50,019 nt of DNA from a bacterium (GCA_016124905.1 WGMV01000006.1:74157-124175), one strand, 5' to 3'; positions 25,851 to 36,223 are shown, counted from the first letter of the stretch. Program-made: numbers and translations. Notes: generated by a model from the letters alone, not told the origin.

Positions 25851-27353
25851 ATGAGCCTCACCAACCTCACCATTGCCGACGCCCGCACAAAACTGGCGAA
25901 TAAAGAGATCACCTCGGTCGAACTCACGAGTGCGCACCTGGATGCCATCGCCGAGCATAAGGACCTCAACGCCTTCGTCACCGACACCGCCGACCTTGCC
26001 ATCCAGCAGGCCAAGGCCGCCGATGCCCGCATCGCCAAGGGCGACAAAGCCCTGATGCTCGGCATCCCCGTCGGCATCAAGGATCTCTTCTGCACCAAGG
26101 GCGTGCTTACCACTGCCTGCTCACACATTCTCGACGGCTTCAAGCCGACCTACGAATCCACCGTCACCGCCAAACTGTTCGACAGCGGCGCCGTGATGCT
26201 CGGCAAGACCAACATGGACGAATTCGGCATGGGCAGCGCCAGCAGCACCAGCTACTACGGCCCAGTGAAAAGTCCGTGGAAATCCAAAGATGATAACAAG
26301 GATTACGTCCCGGGCGGTTCCTCCGGCGGTTCCGCCGCCGCCGTGGCCGCGCGCCTCTGCATGGGTGCAACTGCCTCCGACACCGGCGGCTCCATCCGCC
26401 AGCCCGCCGCTTTCACCGGTACGGTCGGCATCAAGCCGACCTATGGCCGCTGCTCCCGCTGGGGCATGGTGGCATTTGCCAGCTCGCTCGACCAGGCAGG
26501 CGTCATCACCCGCAGCGTGCGCGATGCCGCCATCATGCTGGAGGCCATGTGCGGCCACGATGCGAAAGATTCCACCTCCGCCACCCAGCCCGTGCCGGAT
26601 ATGCAGGCCCAGCTCACCGGCAGCATCAAAGGCAAGAAAATCGGCATTCCCAAGGAATACCGCGTGGATGGCATGCCCGAGGATATCGAAAAACTCTGGC
26701 AGCAGGGCATCGCCTGGCTGAAGGATGCCGGGGCGGAGATCGTCGATATCTCCTTGCCGCACACCCATTACGCGCTTCCGACCTATTACATCATCGCCCC
26801 GGCCGAGGCCTCCTCCAACCTCGCGCGTTATGATGGCGTCCGCTACGGCCTGCGTGTGATGGATCAGGGCGACGGCCTCAACGACATGTACGAGAAAACC
26901 CGCGGCGCAGGCTTCGGTTACGAGGTGAAACGCCGTCTGATGATCGGTACCTATGTGCTTTCCGCCGGTTATTACGACGCCTACTACACCAAGGCGCAGA
27001 AGGTGCGCGCGCTGATCGCCCGCGACTTCCACGAAGCCTATGCCAAGGTGGACGCTATCCTGGCTCCCACGGCGCCATCCCCGGCGTTCGCCCTCGGTGA
27101 GAAAATGAACGATCCTATCGCCATGTACCTCAACGACGTCTTCACCGTGCCCGCAAGCCTCGCAGGCCTGCCGGGCATTTCCATCCCCGCCGGTCTGTCG
27201 CCCAGCGGCCTGCCGCTCGGCCTTCAATTGATTGGCCGCGCGTTTGACGAAGCCGGCATCCTCAACATCGCCAGCATCATGGAACAGGCCGCGGACTTCA
27301 ACGCGCTCCCCGCCATCATGGCAGGCAACAAGGCAAAAGGAATGGCAGCATGA
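25851..27353 (+). CDS. gatA: Asp/Glu-tRNA amidotransferase subunit A
   Basis: A 500-residue amidase-signature subunit that releases ammonia from glutamine for tRNA-dependent amidation. The Lys-cisSer-Ser triad is visible: Lys in [10 protein letters not shown], and the two Ser in the [13 protein letters not shown] and [11 protein letters not shown] blocks. AGGAAA precedes the start. The last four bases overlap the gatB ATG. The organism therefore probably makes Gln-tRNA, Asn-tRNA or both by the indirect route. Confidence 0.97.
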   Translation: MSLTNLTIADARTKLANKEITSVELTSAHLDAIAEHKDLNAFVTDTADLAIQQAKAADARIAKGDKALMLGIPVGIKDLFCTKGVLTTACSHILDGFKPTYESTVTAKLFDSGAVMLGKTNMDEFGMGSASSTSYYGPVKSPWKSKDDNKDYVPGGSSGGSAAAVAARLCMGATASDTGGSIRQPAAFTGTVGIKPTYGRCSRWGMVAFASSLDQAGVITRSVRDAAIMLEAMCGHDAKDSTSATQPVPDMQAQLTGSIKGKKIGIPKEYRVDGMPEDIEKLWQQGIAWLKDAGAEIVDISLPHTHYALPTYYIIAPAEASSNLARYDGVRYGLRVMDQGDGLNDMYEKTRGAGFGYEVKRRLMIGTYVLSAGYYDAYYTKAQKVRALIARDFHEAYAKVDAILAPTAPSPAFALGEKMNDPIAMYLNDVFTVPASLAGLPGISIPAGLSPSGLPLGLQLIGRAFDEAGILNIASIMEQAADFNALPAIMAGNKAKGMAA

Positions 27354-28828
27354 ACACCGCCACCACCAGTACAGGCATGATCGTCAAAGGCAACACGGGT
27401 GACTGGGAAGTCATCATCGGCCTGGAAGTCCATGCGCAGATCGCTTCCAACTCCAAGCTCTTTTCCGGCGCGGCGGCGGATTTCGGCGCCGACCCCAACC
27501 AGCATGTGTCGCTGGTGGATGCCGCCATGCCCGGCATGCTCCCCGTTATCAACGAATTCTGCATCGAGCAGGCGGTGAAAACCGGCCTCGGCCTCAACTC
27601 GGTCATCAACCTGCAATCCGTGTTCGACCGCAAGAATTATTTCTACGCCGATCTTCCGCAAGGCTACCAGATCTCCCAGTACAAGCAGCCGATCGTAGGC
27701 GAGGGGCTTATTGACATCGACATGGAAGACGGCACCACCAAGCAGGTACGCATTACCCGTCTGCACATGGAGCAGGATGCCGGCAAAAGCCTGCACGAGC
27801 ACAGCCCCCGCTATACCTATATCGACCTGAACCGCAGCGGCGTCGCCCTGATGGAGATCGTCACCGAGCCGGATATGCGCAGCCCGCAGGAAGCCGCCGC
27901 CTTCATGAAAAAGCTCCGCGCCATCCTGCGCTACCTCGGCACCTGCGAAGCCGACATGGAAAAAGGCAACATGCGCTGCGATGCCAACGTCTCCGTCCGC
28001 AAACCGGGCGCGGAATTCGGCACGCGCTGCGAGATCAAGAACCTCAATTCCATGCGCTTCCTGCAGCGCGCCATCGAGTTCGAAGCTCAGCGCCAGGTGG
28101 AGATACTGGAATCCGGCGGCACCATCATTCAGGAAACCCGCCTGTTCGATTCCGGCAAGGGCGAGACCCGCTCCATGCGCAGCAAGGAAGATGCGCATGA
28201 TTACCGCTACTTCCCCGACCCCGACCTTCTGCCGCTTATCCTGAAGCAGGATTACGTCGATGCGATCCGCGTCAGCCTGCCCGAACTGCCCGACCAGAAA
28301 AAGAAACGCTACATGAGCGAATACGGCCTCACCGCCTACGACGCCAGCGTGCTGGTGGCCGAAAAAGCCACGGCCGATTATTTCGAGCAACTGGTGAAAC
28401 AGGCCAGCGATGCCAAACTCGCCGCTAACTGGATGACTGCCGAGCTTTTCGCGCGCCTCAACAAGGCAGGCGTGGAAATCGACCAAAGCCCGATCGCGCC
28501 GGAAAAGCTGGCCGGCCTCATCAAGCTGATTTCCGACAACACCATCTCCGGCAAAATCGCCAAGGATGTGTTCGACATCATGTGGGAAACCGGGCAGGAC
28601 GCCGCCGCCATCGTGGAAGAGCGCGGCCTGAAGCAGGTAACCGACACCGGCGCCATTGCCGCCGTCATCGACCAGGTTATTGCCGAGAATGCCGACAAGG
28701 TCGCCGAATACCGCAGCGGCAAGGATAAGCTCTTCGGCTTTTTCGTCGGCCAGGTGATGAAGCTCTCCGGCGGCAAGGCCAACCCGGGTGCGGTGAACGA
28801 CCTGCTGAAGCAGAAGCTCGGCCAGTAA
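27350..28828 (+). CDS. gatB: Asp/Glu-tRNA amidotransferase subunit B
   Basis: A 492-residue kinase/amidotransferase subunit. It contains [17 protein letters not shown], the PGMLPVIN block, [43 protein letters not shown] and the tail YqeY-like domain ending [19 protein letters not shown]. The upstream ~15 residues are variable; ATG 27350 is coupled to gatA. The TAA stop lies in the first copy of a five-fold 13-bp repeat. Confidence 0.97.
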   Translation: MNTATTSTGMIVKGNTGDWEVIIGLEVHAQIASNSKLFSGAAADFGADPNQHVSLVDAAMPGMLPVINEFCIEQAVKTGLGLNSVINLQSVFDRKNYFYADLPQGYQISQYKQPIVGEGLIDIDMEDGTTKQVRITRLHMEQDAGKSLHEHSPRYTYIDLNRSGVALMEIVTEPDMRSPQEAAAFMKKLRAILRYLGTCEADMEKGNMRCDANVSVRKPGAEFGTRCEIKNLNSMRFLQRAIEFEAQRQVEILESGGTIIQETRLFDSGKGETRSMRSKEDAHDYRYFPDPDLLPLILKQDYVDAIRVSLPELPDQKKKRYMSEYGLTAYDASVLVAEKATADYFEQLVKQASDAKLAANWMTAELFARLNKAGVEIDQSPIAPEKLAGLIKLISDNTISGKIAKDVFDIMWETGQDAAAIVEERGLKQVTDTGAIAAVIDQVIAENADKVAEYRSGKDKLFGFFVGQVMKLSGGKANPGAVNDLLKQKLGQ

Positions 28829-28886
28829 AACCGGCCAGTAAAACCGGCCAGTAAAACCGGCCAGTAAAACCGGCCAGTAAAACCGG
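28819..28886 (+). repeat. five-copy 13-bp tandem repeat covering the gatB stop
   Basis: CGGCCAGTAAAAC is repeated five times without change (28819-28831, 28832-28844, 28845-28857, 28858-28870, 28871-28883), plus CGG. Copy one encodes the last residues (Gly-Gln) and TAA of gatB. Copies two to five are untranslated. A 13-bp step means slippage would not disturb the protein, because the stop is retained in copy one. Confidence 0.97.
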
Positions 28887-29127
28887 GTAGATAAAATATT
28901 CGTGGCAGCCCCTCGTCAACGCGGGCGTTGCCACCTATATGAAGCCAAATGAGGCATCCTTAATAAACTCAACCGCTTGGCACTTCGCATATCAACATGT
29001 TGCGATGCAAAACGGCAATAATGCATAGATATGGCGAAAACCCCCTTCCACAAAACAATGCCATGCGCTAATCATTGGTTAAGAATTATTGCCCTATAGC
29101 TTGGCTATAACTTTTGGAGATTCCCCC
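28884..29127. other. gatB-clpP intergenic region
   Basis: AT-rich spacer. It has an imperfect hairpin at 28902-28934 (GTGGCA ... TGCCAC) without a T run, a CAACATGTTG palindrome at 28993-29002, and TATAGC-TTG-GCTATA at 29095-29109 shortly before clpP. The clpP promoter should be here but I cannot fix it. Confidence 0.4.
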
Positions 29128-29775
29128 ATGATGAGCATGGAACGCCGCATTGACGATATCACCGATAACCTCGTGCCGATGGTGGTTGAGCAGACCGCCC
29201 GCGGCGAGCGCGCGTTCGACATCTACTCCCGCCTGCTGAAGGAGCGTATCATCTTCCTTACCGGCGGTGTGGAAGACGGCATGGCTTCCCTCATCGTGGC
29301 GCAGCTTCTGTTCCTGGAAGCGGAAAACCCCGATAAAGAGATTTACATGTACATCAACAGCCCGGGCGGTGTGGTTACCTCCGGCCTGTCGATTTACGAC
29401 ACAATGCAATACATCAAGCCGAAAGTGGCAACCCTGGTGGTGGGGCAGGCGGCCAGCATGGGCTCGCTGCTGCTGACGGCCGGTGAGCCGGGCATGCGCT
29501 TTTCGCTGCCGAACTCCCGCGTGATGATTCACCAGCCTTCCGGCGGCGCCCGCGGGCAGGCGACCGACATTGAAATTCACGCCCGCGAGATACTCAATCT
29601 CCGCAAGCGCCTGAACGATATGTACGTCAAGCATACCGGCCAGAAACTGGCGACCATTGAGCGTGCCATGGAGCGTGATAACTTCATGTCCGCAGAAGAG
29701 GCCAAAAAATTCGGCCTGATCGACGAAATCGTGCACAAGCGCGGTGAAATCAAGGAAGTGAAGAAATCCAAATAA
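29128..29775 (+). CDS. clpP: ATP-dependent Clp protease proteolytic subunit
   Basis: A 215-residue serine peptidase forming the tetradecameric core that pairs with ClpX. The catalytic triad is Ser110 (GQAASMGS), His135 (VMIHQP) and Asp184 (ERDNF). The open frame extends upstream to 29089, but ATG 29128, with GGAG eight bases before, gives the typical N-terminus [21 protein letters not shown]. clpX follows after 65 bp on the same strand, then lon. Confidence 0.97.
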   Translation: MMSMERRIDDITDNLVPMVVEQTARGERAFDIYSRLLKERIIFLTGGVEDGMASLIVAQLLFLEAENPDKEIYMYINSPGGVVTSGLSIYDTMQYIKPKVATLVVGQAASMGSLLLTAGEPGMRFSLPNSRVMIHQPSGGARGQATDIEIHAREILNLRKRLNDMYVKHTGQKLATIERAMERDNFMSAEEAKKFGLIDEIVHKRGEIKEVKKSK

Positions 29776-29840
29776 TCCGCGCAGGTTTATTTACGATTTC
29801 TTGTTAAAATAGGAATGAAAGCTACAAAAGGCGATAGCGC

Positions 29841-31109
29841 ATGACCCGCACCGGAAAAGACTCCAAAAGCACCCTTTACTGCTCTTTTTGCGGTAAAAGC
29901 CAGCATGAGGTGAAAAAGCTCATCGCAGGGCCAACGGTGTTCATCTGCGACGAATGCGTGGAGCTCTGCGTCGATATCATCAAGGAAGAAAGCAAAAGCA
30001 CCCTCAACCCCGATGGCGGCATCCCGAAGCCCAACACCATCTTCAAGGTGCTGGACGACTACGTCATCGGCCAGGAATCCGCCAAGCGCACGCTCTCGGT
30101 TGCTGTTCACAACCACTACAAGCGCGTGGCGCACATGGAGACCAACAAGGACGTTGAGCTGGCCAAATCCAACATCCTGCTCATCGGCCCGACCGGCTGC
30201 GGTAAAACGCTGCTGGCCCAGACGCTGGCCCGCATCATCGATGTACCCTTCACCATGGCCGATGCCACCACGCTGACCGAAGCCGGCTATGTGGGCGAGG
30301 ATGTGGAAAACATCATCCTGCGCCTTCTCCAGGCGGCGGATTACAACGTGGAGAAAGCCCAGCGCGGCATCGTCTATATCGACGAGATCGACAAAATCTC
30401 CCGCAAATCCGAGAATCCCTCCATCACCCGCGACGTATCGGGCGAGGGCGTTCAACAGGCCTTGCTGAAAATCATGGAAGGCACCGTTGCCTCCGTGCCC
30501 CCGCAGGGCGGTCGCAAACATCCCCAGCAGGAATTCCTGCAGGTGGACACTTCCAACATCCTTTTCGTATGCGGCGGCGCCTTTGCCGGCCTTGAAAAAG
30601 TTATCTCCGCCCGCGGCCGCGGTACCTCCATCGGGTTCGGTGCCGACGTGCGTGGCGAGGAAACCCGCCGCACGGGCGATATCCTGAAGGATGTCGAGCC
30701 GGACGATCTGGTGAAATTCGGTCTGATCCCCGAATTCGTAGGCCGTCTGCCGGTGATCGCCACCCTGACGGACCTCAACGAGGATGCGCTGAAACAAATC
30801 CTGACCGAGCCGAAAAACGCGCTGACCAAGCAGTTCCAGGCCCTGTTTTCCATGGAAAACGTCAAGCTCACCTTCACCGAGAAGGCGCTGGACGCCATCG
30901 CCAAGGAAGCCATCAAGCGCAAAACCGGTGCCCGCGGCCTCCGCGCCATCGTGGAAGGCTCCTTGATGGACCTGATGTACGAAGTCCCCGGCGACACCGA
31001 CATCAGCGAGGTCATCATCGACGAGGGCGCCATCACCGGCAAATCCCCCGCGAGCCTGGTCCGCAATGGCAAAAAAGAAGCCTTTGTGCCCAACCGCAAA
31101 ACGGCATAG
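29841..31109 (+). CDS. clpX: ATP-dependent Clp protease ATP-binding subunit ClpX
   Basis: A 422-residue AAA+ unfoldase. The N-terminal zinc finger ([14 protein letters not shown], then CDECVELC) precedes Walker A GPTGCGKT, the pore-loop and Walker B region [10 protein letters not shown], sensor segments ([12 protein letters not shown], the IGF-loop near [10 protein letters not shown]) and the C-terminal RGLRAIVE domain. AAGGCGA lies upstream of ATG. Partner of ClpP encoded just before. Confidence 0.97.
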   Translation: MTRTGKDSKSTLYCSFCGKSQHEVKKLIAGPTVFICDECVELCVDIIKEESKSTLNPDGGIPKPNTIFKVLDDYVIGQESAKRTLSVAVHNHYKRVAHMETNKDVELAKSNILLIGPTGCGKTLLAQTLARIIDVPFTMADATTLTEAGYVGEDVENIILRLLQAADYNVEKAQRGIVYIDEIDKISRKSENPSITRDVSGEGVQQALLKIMEGTVASVPPQGGRKHPQQEFLQVDTSNILFVCGGAFAGLEKVISARGRGTSIGFGADVRGEETRRTGDILKDVEPDDLVKFGLIPEFVGRLPVIATLTDLNEDALKQILTEPKNALTKQFQALFSMENVKLTFTEKALDAIAKEAIKRKTGARGLRAIVEGSLMDLMYEVPGDTDISEVIIDEGAITGKSPASLVRNGKKEAFVPNRKTA

Positions 31110-31264
31110 TTTTTACTGATCTTTAGGATTGGCGCCAAAGGCGCGGAAATCCTGCTGTTGACGTGATAGTCATAAAGAAACGACGGATTTCTGCGTTTTG
31201 CCGCGTCAGTTGGCCTGGAGGCAACTGTTATACATAGGTTTTTCTGTTATTTTGGGGCGGTGCA

Positions 31265-31293
31265 TTGCAACATGCCCGCCACAGGCCTATATT
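31265..31293 (+). promoter_or_regulatory. probable lon promoter
   Basis: TTGCAA (31265-31270) and TATATT (31288-31293) are exactly 17 bp apart, 26 bp before the lon start. The -10 matches 5 of 6 of the sigma-70 consensus. No CIRCE or clear sigma-32 promoter was seen. Confidence 0.55.
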
Positions 31294-31319
31294 GGTAGTG
31301 AATAACAAAGGCGGCTTTT

Positions 31320-33722
31320 ATGAGCGATTTCGACGATAATCAATACGCCGTGCTCCCCCTGCGCGATATTGTGGTGTTCCCCAGCATGATTGTGCCCCTG
31401 TTCGTTGGGCGCGACCGTTCGGTCAAGGCGCTGGAACATGTGGTGGCGGGCACGAAAAAAGTCTTCCTGGTGACCCAGAAGGATGCCAGCAAGGATAATC
31501 CCACCCAGAAGGACCTTTACCAGGTCGGCACCATTGCCAGCATCCTGCAGATGCTGAAACTGCCCGACGGCACCGTGAAGGTGCTGGTGGAAGGCGCGCG
31601 CCGTGCCAAGCTTAAAGAGCTGGTGACGGATGATGAATTCTACCGCGCCAGCGTGACCGAAATCGAAGAGGACCACGGCAAGGATGCCGATGTGCGCGCT
31701 CTGATGCGCACCGTGGTCGCTAAGTTTGAGGAATATGTCAAACTCAACCGCAAAATCCCGACCGAGATCCTCGGCTCCCTCGCGCAGATTGAGGAAGGCG
31801 CACGCCTGGCGGATACTGTCACCTCCCACATGATGCTAAAAATCGCCGAGAAGCAGCAGATACTCGAGATCACCAGCGTGGCCGAGCGCCTTGAGCGTGT
31901 CTACGGCCTGATGGAAGGCGAGATTGGCGTGCTGGCCACCGAAAAGCGCATCCGCAGCCGCGTGAAGCGCCAGATGGAAAAAACCCAGCGCGAGTATTAT
32001 CTGAACGAGCAAATGAAGGCTATCCAGAAGGAATTGGGCGACATCAACGAAGGCCAGGACGAACTGGCCGAGCTGGAAAAACGCATCAAGCGCACCCGCC
32101 TGTCCAAGGAAGCGAAAGAAAAAGCCTTCGCCGAACTAAAAAAGCTCAAAAACATGAGCCCCATGTCCGCCGAGGCCACCGTGCTGCGCAATTACCTGGA
32201 CTGGATCGTCAACATCCCCTGGAAGAAAAACACCCAGGTGAAGCTCGACGTCAATCAGGCTGAGGAAATCCTTGATGAGGATCACTTCGGGCTGGAGAAG
32301 GTAAAAGAGCGTATTCTGGAATACCTCGCCGTGCAGCAGCGTACCAAAAGCCTCAAGGGGCCGATCCTTTGCCTCGTCGGCCCTCCCGGCGTGGGTAAAA
32401 CCTCGCTGGCGCGTTCTATCGCCCGTTCCACCGGCCGCAACTATGTGCGCGTCTCCCTGGGTGGGGTGCGCGATGAAGCCGAGATCCGCGGCCACCGCCG
32501 CACCTATATCGGCTCCATGCCCGGCAAAATCATCCAGTCGATGAAAAAGGCCAAATCCTCCAACCCGCTTTTCCTTCTCGACGAGATCGACAAGATGGGC
32601 AACGACTTCCGTGGCGACCCCGCTGCTGCATTGCTGGAGGTGCTGGACCCCGAACAGAACGCCACCTTCAACGATCACTATCTGGAAGTGGATTATGATC
32701 TCTCCCAGGTGATGTTCATCGCCACCGCCAACAGCATGAACATGCCGCGCCCGCTGCTGGACCGTATGGTGATCATCCGCCTTTCCGGTTACACGGAAGA
32801 GGAGAAAATCGGCATCGCGCGTCAGCATCTCATTGATAAGCAGCTCAAGCATCACGGCATCCAGGCCGGTGAATGGCAGATAGACGATGCCGCGCTGCGC
32901 GATCTGATTCGCTATTACACCCGCGAGTCCGGTGTGCGTAACCTTGAGCGCGAGCTGGCCAATCTGGCCCGCAAAGCGGTGAAGGACATTGTCTCCGGCA
33001 AGAAAAAGAAGATCAAGATCACGGCAAAAAATCTGGGTGAATATGCCGGCGTTCGCAAGTTCGATTTCGGCCGTGCCGAAGAGGAGAACCAGATCGGCGT
33101 CACCACCGGCCTTGCCTATACCGAAGTCGGCGGCGACCTGCTGTCGATCGAAGCCGTCACCATTCCCGGCAAGGGCAAAATGACGGTGACCGGCAAGCTC
33201 GGTGATGTGATGAAGGAATCCATCCAGACCGCATCGAGCTTCGTGCGCTCCCGCTGCTTGGATTTCGGCATCATCCCGCCGGACTATCAGAACAAGGACA
33301 TCCACGTGCACGTGCCCGAAGGCGCCACGCCTAAGGATGGCCCCTCTGCCGGTATCGCCATGGTGACCACCATCGTCTCCGTGCTCACGGGCATCCCGGT
33401 GAAAAAGACCATTGCCATGACGGGCGAGGTGACGCTGCGCGGCAACGTGCTGCCCATCGGCGGGTTGAAGGAGAAACTTCTTGCCGCCTTGCGCGGTGGC
33501 ATTGAAACGGTGGTGATTCCCAAAGAGAACGAGAAGGATCTTGAGGAGCTGCCGGATGTGGTGAAAAAGGGCCTGAAGATCATCCCCGTTTCCAACGTGG
33601 ATGAGGTGCTGGTGCATGCGCTGGAACGCCAGCCCGAGCGCCGCCAATGGACCGACCCTGAAGTGCTCGCCGCCGCAGCCGCCGTCGATGGCACGGACGA
33701 TGATTCGCTCATCAAGCACTAA
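31320..33722 (+). CDS. lon: Lon protease
   Basis: An 800-residue homohexameric ATP-dependent protease. It shows the N-terminal LON substrate domain ([23 protein letters not shown]), Walker [16 protein letters not shown], Walker [11 protein letters not shown] and a C-terminal serine protease with the Ser-Lys dyad: Ser at about 677 in [11 protein letters not shown] and Lys at about 720 in [10 protein letters not shown]. Own promoter upstream and own terminator downstream. Confidence 0.98.
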   Translation: MSDFDDNQYAVLPLRDIVVFPSMIVPLFVGRDRSVKALEHVVAGTKKVFLVTQKDASKDNPTQKDLYQVGTIASILQMLKLPDGTVKVLVEGARRAKLKELVTDDEFYRASVTEIEEDHGKDADVRALMRTVVAKFEEYVKLNRKIPTEILGSLAQIEEGARLADTVTSHMMLKIAEKQQILEITSVAERLERVYGLMEGEIGVLATEKRIRSRVKRQMEKTQREYYLNEQMKAIQKELGDINEGQDELAELEKRIKRTRLSKEAKEKAFAELKKLKNMSPMSAEATVLRNYLDWIVNIPWKKNTQVKLDVNQAEEILDEDHFGLEKVKERILEYLAVQQRTKSLKGPILCLVGPPGVGKTSLARSIARSTGRNYVRVSLGGVRDEAEIRGHRRTYIGSMPGKIIQSMKKAKSSNPLFLLDEIDKMGNDFRGDPAAALLEVLDPEQNATFNDHYLEVDYDLSQVMFIATANSMNMPRPLLDRMVIIRLSGYTEEEKIGIARQHLIDKQLKHHGIQAGEWQIDDAALRDLIRYYTRESGVRNLERELANLARKAVKDIVSGKKKKIKITAKNLGEYAGVRKFDFGRAEEENQIGVTTGLAYTEVGGDLLSIEAVTIPGKGKMTVTGKLGDVMKESIQTASSFVRSRCLDFGIIPPDYQNKDIHVHVPEGATPKDGPSAGIAMVTTIVSVLTGIPVKKTIAMTGEVTLRGNVLPIGGLKEKLLAALRGGIETVVIPKENEKDLEELPDVVKKGLKIIPVSNVDEVLVHALERQPERRQWTDPEVLAAAAAVDGTDDDSLIKH

Positions 33723-33746
33723 GAGAAATCGAGTGACTCTCCAGAG

Positions 33747-33776
33747 AACCCACCGGCTTTTGCCGGTGGGTTTTTT
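33747..33776 (+). terminator. intrinsic terminator of lon
   Basis: A 10-bp stem ACCCACCGGC-TTTT-GCCGGTGGGT (33748-33771) running into six T. A strong rho-independent terminator 25 bp after lon. Confidence 0.95.
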
Positions 33777-34104
33777 GCATCATGTTACAGCGCATTCTCT
33801 CATCATGCATATTCATCACGGTGTAAGCGGAAACATATGCGCGTTATGCACAAAGCGCGTGATATGAAATGCATTTTTTCCTGTGTGATAAATTTGTCTC
33901 TGGTCCGAGATAAAAAACGGCGAAAGGCACGGAAATGAAGGGGTGCAGAGGTTCATGCTGCGCTTAGAATCACTCAAAAGCGCAGAAAACAGCGTTTTTT
34001 TGCACATTTTTGCGGTTTTATGACAATTCGCCGCTTGATTTAGCGAAAAACGCTAGCTAGTCTCCGCCTTGTCAATGGTTTCACCCAAGAGAAAGGTTAC
34101 TACC
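33777..34104. other. lon-HU intergenic region
   Basis: About 330 bp with no credible gene. It is AT-rich. A possible HU promoter is TTGATT (34035-34040), 17 bp, TAGTCT (34058-34063); the spacer is itself a TAGCG-AAAAA-CGCTA palindrome. A weak ICE-like half-site lies at 33963-33979. Confidence 0.4.
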
Positions 34105-34404
34105 GTGAACAAGAACGAACTCGTAGCTAAAGTTGCTCAACTGACCGGCTTCACCAAAACCGATGCTGCCAAAGCAGTGGATGCGGTTCAGCAAGCAATC
34201 GTTTCCGCCCTGTCCCATGGCGATGAAGTACGCATCGTTGGCTTCGGCACCTACTCCGTGTCCCAGCGCGCTGCTACCGAAGGTCGCAACCCGCGCACCG
34301 GCGCCGTGATCAAGATCCCGGCTTCCAAGCAGCCGAAATTCAAAGCTGGTAAAGCTCTGAAAGACGCCATCAACGCTCCGGCTGGCAAGCGCCGCGCTGC
34401 TTAA
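34105..34404 (+). CDS. hup: HU family nucleoid DNA-binding protein
   Basis: A 99-residue HU-type histone-like protein. It starts MNKNELVAKVAQLTGFTKTDAAKAVDAV and has the arm region GFGTYSVSQRAATEGRNPRTGAVIKIPASKQPKFKAGKALKDAIN, with RNPRTG and the Pro at the arm tip. The C-terminus adds a short basic tail (GKRRAA). The GTG start at 34105 has AAAGG nine bases before; ATG 34069 in the open frame would add an atypical extension. Confidence 0.96.
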   Translation: MNKNELVAKVAQLTGFTKTDAAKAVDAVQQAIVSALSHGDEVRIVGFGTYSVSQRAATEGRNPRTGAVIKIPASKQPKFKAGKALKDAINAPAGKRRAA

Positions 34405-34428
34405 TTGCAGACAGCCATTGCTGAAGAT

Positions 34429-34460
34429 GCAAGGCCCGCGCAAGCGGGCCTTGTTTTTTT
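34429..34460 (+). terminator. intrinsic terminator of HU gene
   Basis: The stem CAAGGCCCGC-GCAA-GCGGGCCTTG (34430-34453) is followed by seven T. Strong rho-independent terminator. Confidence 0.96.
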
Positions 34461-34476
34461 CGGCCTTTCGCCAAAT

Positions 34477-34660
34477 CGTCATTCCAGCGAGTGTTTGCCA
34501 TAGGGCAGGAATGCAAGCCGCAATCCCTGCGAATCCGCAGGAACCCCTCACCCCAGCCCTCTCCCACAAGGGGAGAGGGAGCTGTTATCCATTCTCTACC
34601 CAAACAGAAGCACTGAGCGCTACCCCCTCTCCCCTTGCGGGAGAGGGCTGGGGTGAGGGG
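34477..34660. repeat. extragenic repeat block between HU gene and tRNA-Val
   Basis: Two hairpin-forming repeats face each other: 34544-34581 and 34623-34660. The 22 bases at 34544-34565 are the exact reverse complement of 34639-34660, a CCCTCACCCCAGCCCTCTCCC type repeat common in proteobacteria. A degraded GTCATTCCAGCG element lies at 34477. No gene is supported in 34461-34723. Confidence 0.85.
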
Positions 34661-34723
34661 GCTTCTTACAAAAAACACTTTCTTCTCGGCGAAAATCTGT
34701 TATTGAAAGCACCTCTTTTGGGA

Positions 34724-34800
34724 GGGCGTCTAGCTCAGCTGGTTAGAGCATCTCGTTTACACCGAGAGGGTCGGGGGTTCGAATCCCTCGTCGCCCACCA
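34724..34800 (+). tRNA. tRNA-Val (TAC)
   Basis: A 77-base cloverleaf with acceptor stem GGGCGTC, D-arm GCTCAGCTGGTTAGAGC, anticodon loop TTTACAC (anticodon TAC, Val), T-arm GGTTCGAATCC and encoded CCA at 34798-34800. Confidence 0.97.
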
Positions 34801-34835
34801 AATAACAAAGGCCGCCTCGTGCGGCCTTTGTTATT
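34801..34835. terminator. hairpin directly after tRNA-Val
   Basis: A perfect 15-bp stem, AATAACAAAGGCCGC-CTCGT-GCGGCCTTTGTTATT, begins at the base after CCA. The lower stem is A/T-rich but no separate T run follows. Probable terminator or processing signal. Confidence 0.7.
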
Positions 34836-34848
34836 TGGTGAGTGACGA

Positions 34849-34985
34849 GTCGAGTCTAACCACCGCTGGGGTTCGACTCGAGTTTGCAGGCGAAGCCTGA
34901 CAAACCGAGGACGTCGCAGCGCAGCGAGACGCCCCTTGAGGGTGAGCGTCGTCAAAACGACGCGAATCAATCCCTCGTGCTGACT
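34849..34985. other. hairpin-rich stretch after tRNA-Val
   Basis: Three more inverted repeats follow: 34849-34861 with 34870-34882 (11 of 13 pairs), 34882-34905 (GTTTGCAGGC-GAA-GCCTGACAAAC) and 34946-34963 (GCGTCGT-CAAA-ACGACGC). No open frame is convincing. At 34968-34977 AATCCCTCGT repeats ten bases of the tRNA 3' part. Could be a structured RNA, a decayed repeat or an integration scar. Confidence 0.4.
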
Positions 34986-35017
34986 AAGGGCATACCAATG
35001 ACAAAAGTAGTAGTCAT

Positions 35018-35602
35018 ATGAAAAAGCTGTATCACGTAACTCGAAAACTTCCTTATAGCCCTCATCCTGAATTAATAGTTGGAAGCCAAATAACAGTTGG
35101 TAAAAGCCAAAATCCATTTTTTGGGTTTTATAATGGTGAGCGAGTTTATGAGGTGGACACACCTAGTGGAAAAATTCCCTGTAAAGCGATACGTTTTTTA
35201 AATGCTGTAAAAAATGGTGAGGTTCAGTGTCCAAATTTGCCTCAAATAGCGTGCGAAGTAGCAAGTCATTACCTTATGCTTGCTCGCGAATTAATTATGG
35301 AAGAGGTGCGAAAAGATACTGCTCCAGATGCACCATCCCGCCAGTCATGCATGTGGATGGCACGCACTGTGGATGATGCCAGAGTATGGCAAGCAAAATT
35401 AAATGGTCCATCAAAAATTATTGAATTTAAAGTTGATGGAAAAATTCATGAAGCAGATGCTGGACATTTGTTAGGGGATAGCGAACCCCTCTCGGTAACA
35501 TATGATAGAGCCAGAAAATACTGGCTTAGCGAGGTAAGCAGCAAACCGGAGCCTGAATTATTATTCTCTGGAGTTGCAGAAGTAATCAGGATTATTACTT
35601 AA
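35018..35602 (+). CDS. DUF2441 family protein, AT-rich
   Basis: A 194-residue soluble protein. It starts MKKLYHVTRKLPY, with GSQITVGKSQNPFFGFYNG, then a helical part LMLARELIMEEVRKD followed by APDAPSRQSCMWMARTVDDARVW, and a C-terminal YDRARKYWLSEVSSKPEPELLFSG. The REx2xEEVR / PSRxxCxW pattern is what I recall for DUF2441. Function is unknown. An initial H-x-T motif and a late Tyr/Glu region resemble the ADP-ribosyltransferase fold, which is only a guess. Low GC and A/T-ending codons mark it as acquired, 217 bp after tRNA-Val. Confidence 0.72.
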   Translation: MKKLYHVTRKLPYSPHPELIVGSQITVGKSQNPFFGFYNGERVYEVDTPSGKIPCKAIRFLNAVKNGEVQCPNLPQIACEVASHYLMLARELIMEEVRKDTAPDAPSRQSCMWMARTVDDARVWQAKLNGPSKIIEFKVDGKIHEADAGHLLGDSEPLSVTYDRARKYWLSEVSSKPEPELLFSGVAEVIRIIT

Positions 35603-35611
35603 TCCTCCTCA

Positions 35612-36223
35612 TCACCTCCCCACACTCGCCGCCATCCCATCCAGCCACTCCTTCATCGGGTGCCCTTCCGGCAGCTCCTTCCGCAATTGCTTGAACACCT
35701 GCATGGCCTTCATCGGTTCGCCATGCTGCATCACATAAAGCGCTTCGAAAAAGCGCCCCTGCGGTTGTTTGGGGTCCTGCAGCAAGGCCATGTCGAAGGC
35801 TTTCTTCGCATCCTCCGTCACTTTGCCACCCGCTTCCAGCACCAGCGATTCGCCATAAAGGGAAATGATTTCCGGGTCGCCGTTACTCAACACCACGGCC
35901 TGCCGAAACAGCGGCGTGGCCCGCGCATGCTGCTCTTGCCCCTGATAAAGCGCGCCAAGTTCCAGCATGGCCTGCACATTGCCCGGCTCGTCATTCACCA
36001 GCTTCAGCAGGCGCTCTTCTTCGTCCGCCTGCGCGGCCTGTTGCCGCTCGCGTTCAATCACTCCATGGTTGCCCAGCATCGCGTAGCTTCCACCCGCCAT
36101 CAGGGCAAAAACCAGGCAAAGCCCCGCGCATGATGTTGTGGAAAGCCGTGCCCGGCGCAGCAGCGCCCACAGCAGCGCCGTGGCCGCAAGCAACACCAGG
36201 GTCACCATGCCGTAGGTCATCAT
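35612..36223 (-). CDS. ccmI: cytochrome c biogenesis protein CcmI-like (TPR)
   Basis: A 203-residue protein: membrane helix near residues 5-20, a second helix (about 35-52, CAGLCLVFALMAGGSYAML) and TPR-type helical repeats (PGNVQAMLELGALYQGQEQHARATPLFRQAVVLSNGDPEI, PKQPQGRFFEALYVMQHGEPMKAMQVF). In cytochrome c maturation CcmI presents apocytochrome to CcmF/H. The ATG at 36223 overlaps the ccmH TGA (ATGATGA), so it is the last gene of the ccmGHI group. Confidence 0.82.
   Translation of the reverse strand: MMTYGMVTLVLLAATALLWALLRRARLSTTSCAGLCLVFALMAGGSYAMLGNHGVIERERQQAAQADEEERLLKLVNDEPGNVQAMLELGALYQGQEQHARATPLFRQAVVLSNGDPEIISLYGESLVLEAGGKVTEDAKKAFDMALLQDPKQPQGRFFEALYVMQHGEPMKAMQVFKQLRKELPEGHPMKEWLDGMAASVGR

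Noticed and set aside
28819-28886. CRISPR array
   Set aside because: The repeats are directly joined 13-mers with no spacers; no cas gene nearby.
29100-29129. Sigma-32 promoter for clpP (CCCCAT word)
   Set aside because: CCCCAT runs into the clpP start codon and the -35 match is poor, so it cannot be the -10 box.
32136-33719. A 527-codon minus-strand frame opposite lon
   Set aside because: Shadow of lon; low-complexity His/Gly/Ala composition.
33963-33979. Third ICE box upstream of the HU gene
   Set aside because: Only one half-site matches well and there is no functional reason for it.
34724-34977. tRNA-Val attachment site with an island
   Set aside because: Only ten bases repeat and the enclosed ~160 bp hold no gene; no integrase in the window.
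34743-35162. A minus-strand frame crossing tRNA-Val with RRGIRTPDPLGVNEML
   Set aside because: This peptide is the well-known false translation of the T-arm end of a tRNA gene.
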